Source of the DNA: Pseudoips prasinana
Taxonomy: Eukaryota; Arthropoda; Insecta; Lepidoptera; Nolidae
Reading direction: 5' to 3'
NCBI GenBank assembly: GCA_951640165.1
Contig: OX621257.1
Location: 12,163,201-12,227,200, forward strand
DNA length: 64,000 nt
A program made the position numbers and the translations under genes. Shown here in pieces: positions 63,735-64,000 of this stretch (position 1 is its first letter; each line of letters starts with the position of its first letter). The notes beneath the pieces were generated by a model. It ran no database searches and was not told the DNA's origin. It was given only the letters and a program-made list of their open reading frames with translations.

Positions 63735-64000
63735 TACAACATGTAACGTAATTAACGCACACCCTCAGACACCCCAATTAGAATATTATGTTGTAATCAT
63801 AATACATACACTGAATTTTTAATTTGATTTGTATATGCATCGTTATTTACAAAATTAGTTTCTTGGAATAATAATTATATTTCTTTATTTTGTGTTGAAT
63901 GATGGAATTTGTATGAATACAAATAAAACTGCGATTTAAAAGTCTTATTGCCTTGACTTACGGTCCATTTCAATTTGTTTTGACTGTACAGGGTTAAAAT
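63735..64000. mobile_element. MITE family A, cut by window end
   Basis: TACAACATGTAACGTAATTA followed by the family body, continuing beyond the window. Confidence 0.8.

Noticed and set aside
1..64000. CRISPR array, bacterial operon or prophage
   Set aside because: No direct repeats with unique spacers of that type, no ribosome-binding-site pattern; content is clearly animal nuclear.

Overview
The window looks like nuclear DNA of a moth or butterfly (Lepidoptera). It is AT-rich with long gene-poor stretches. It carries repeat types typical of that order: tRNA-derived SINEs, RTE-, jockey- and R1-type LINE pieces, Helitron-like elements ending in CTAG, palindromic MITEs, hAT and mariner. The order-level call is inference from repeat content and codon style; no species can be named from the sequence alone.

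Only one convincing host gene is visible: an uninterrupted 771-codon minus-strand frame at 9009-11324, the Myb-repeat subunit of the snRNA-activating protein complex (SNAPC4/SNAP190; Pbp95 in Drosophila). It lies between a 47-bp satellite block (5450-7651) and a run of decayed mobile elements. Possible unspliced pieces of other genes (42566-42720 minus, 37483-37634 plus) are flagged at low confidence.

Layout: 0-5.4 kb holds MITE/SINE remnants, a tandem triplication and two LINE tails. 5.4-7.7 kb is a 47-bp satellite split by a truncated RNase-H LINE. 7.9-8.1 kb is a GC-rich hairpin cluster. 9.0-11.3 kb is SNAPC4. 12-15 kb holds RTE, SINE, Helitron-like and jockey remnants. 15.2-17.5 kb is a Helitron-like element with internal 135-bp repeats. 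20.2-22.5 kb is a decayed hAT transposon with two perfect palindromes inside its coding remnant. 22.5-46 kb is dispersed repeats, including a 488-bp inverted repeat at 33.4-33.9 kb. 46.35-52.36 kb is a full-length R1-clade non-LTR retrotransposon with target-site duplication and poly(A). 53-60 kb is MITEs and SINEs. 60.5-61.8 kb is a complete mariner element with an intact transposase.

The most unusual pattern is a scatter of very short-loop, perfect or nearly perfect inverted duplications (arms 18 to 237 bp, loops 0 to 14 nt) that TE family structure does not explain. The clearest case is in the hAT remnant. A 56-bp insertion there consists of an inverted copy of the left flank, 8 filler bases and an inverted copy of the right flank, as if both ends of a break had folded back before being rejoined.
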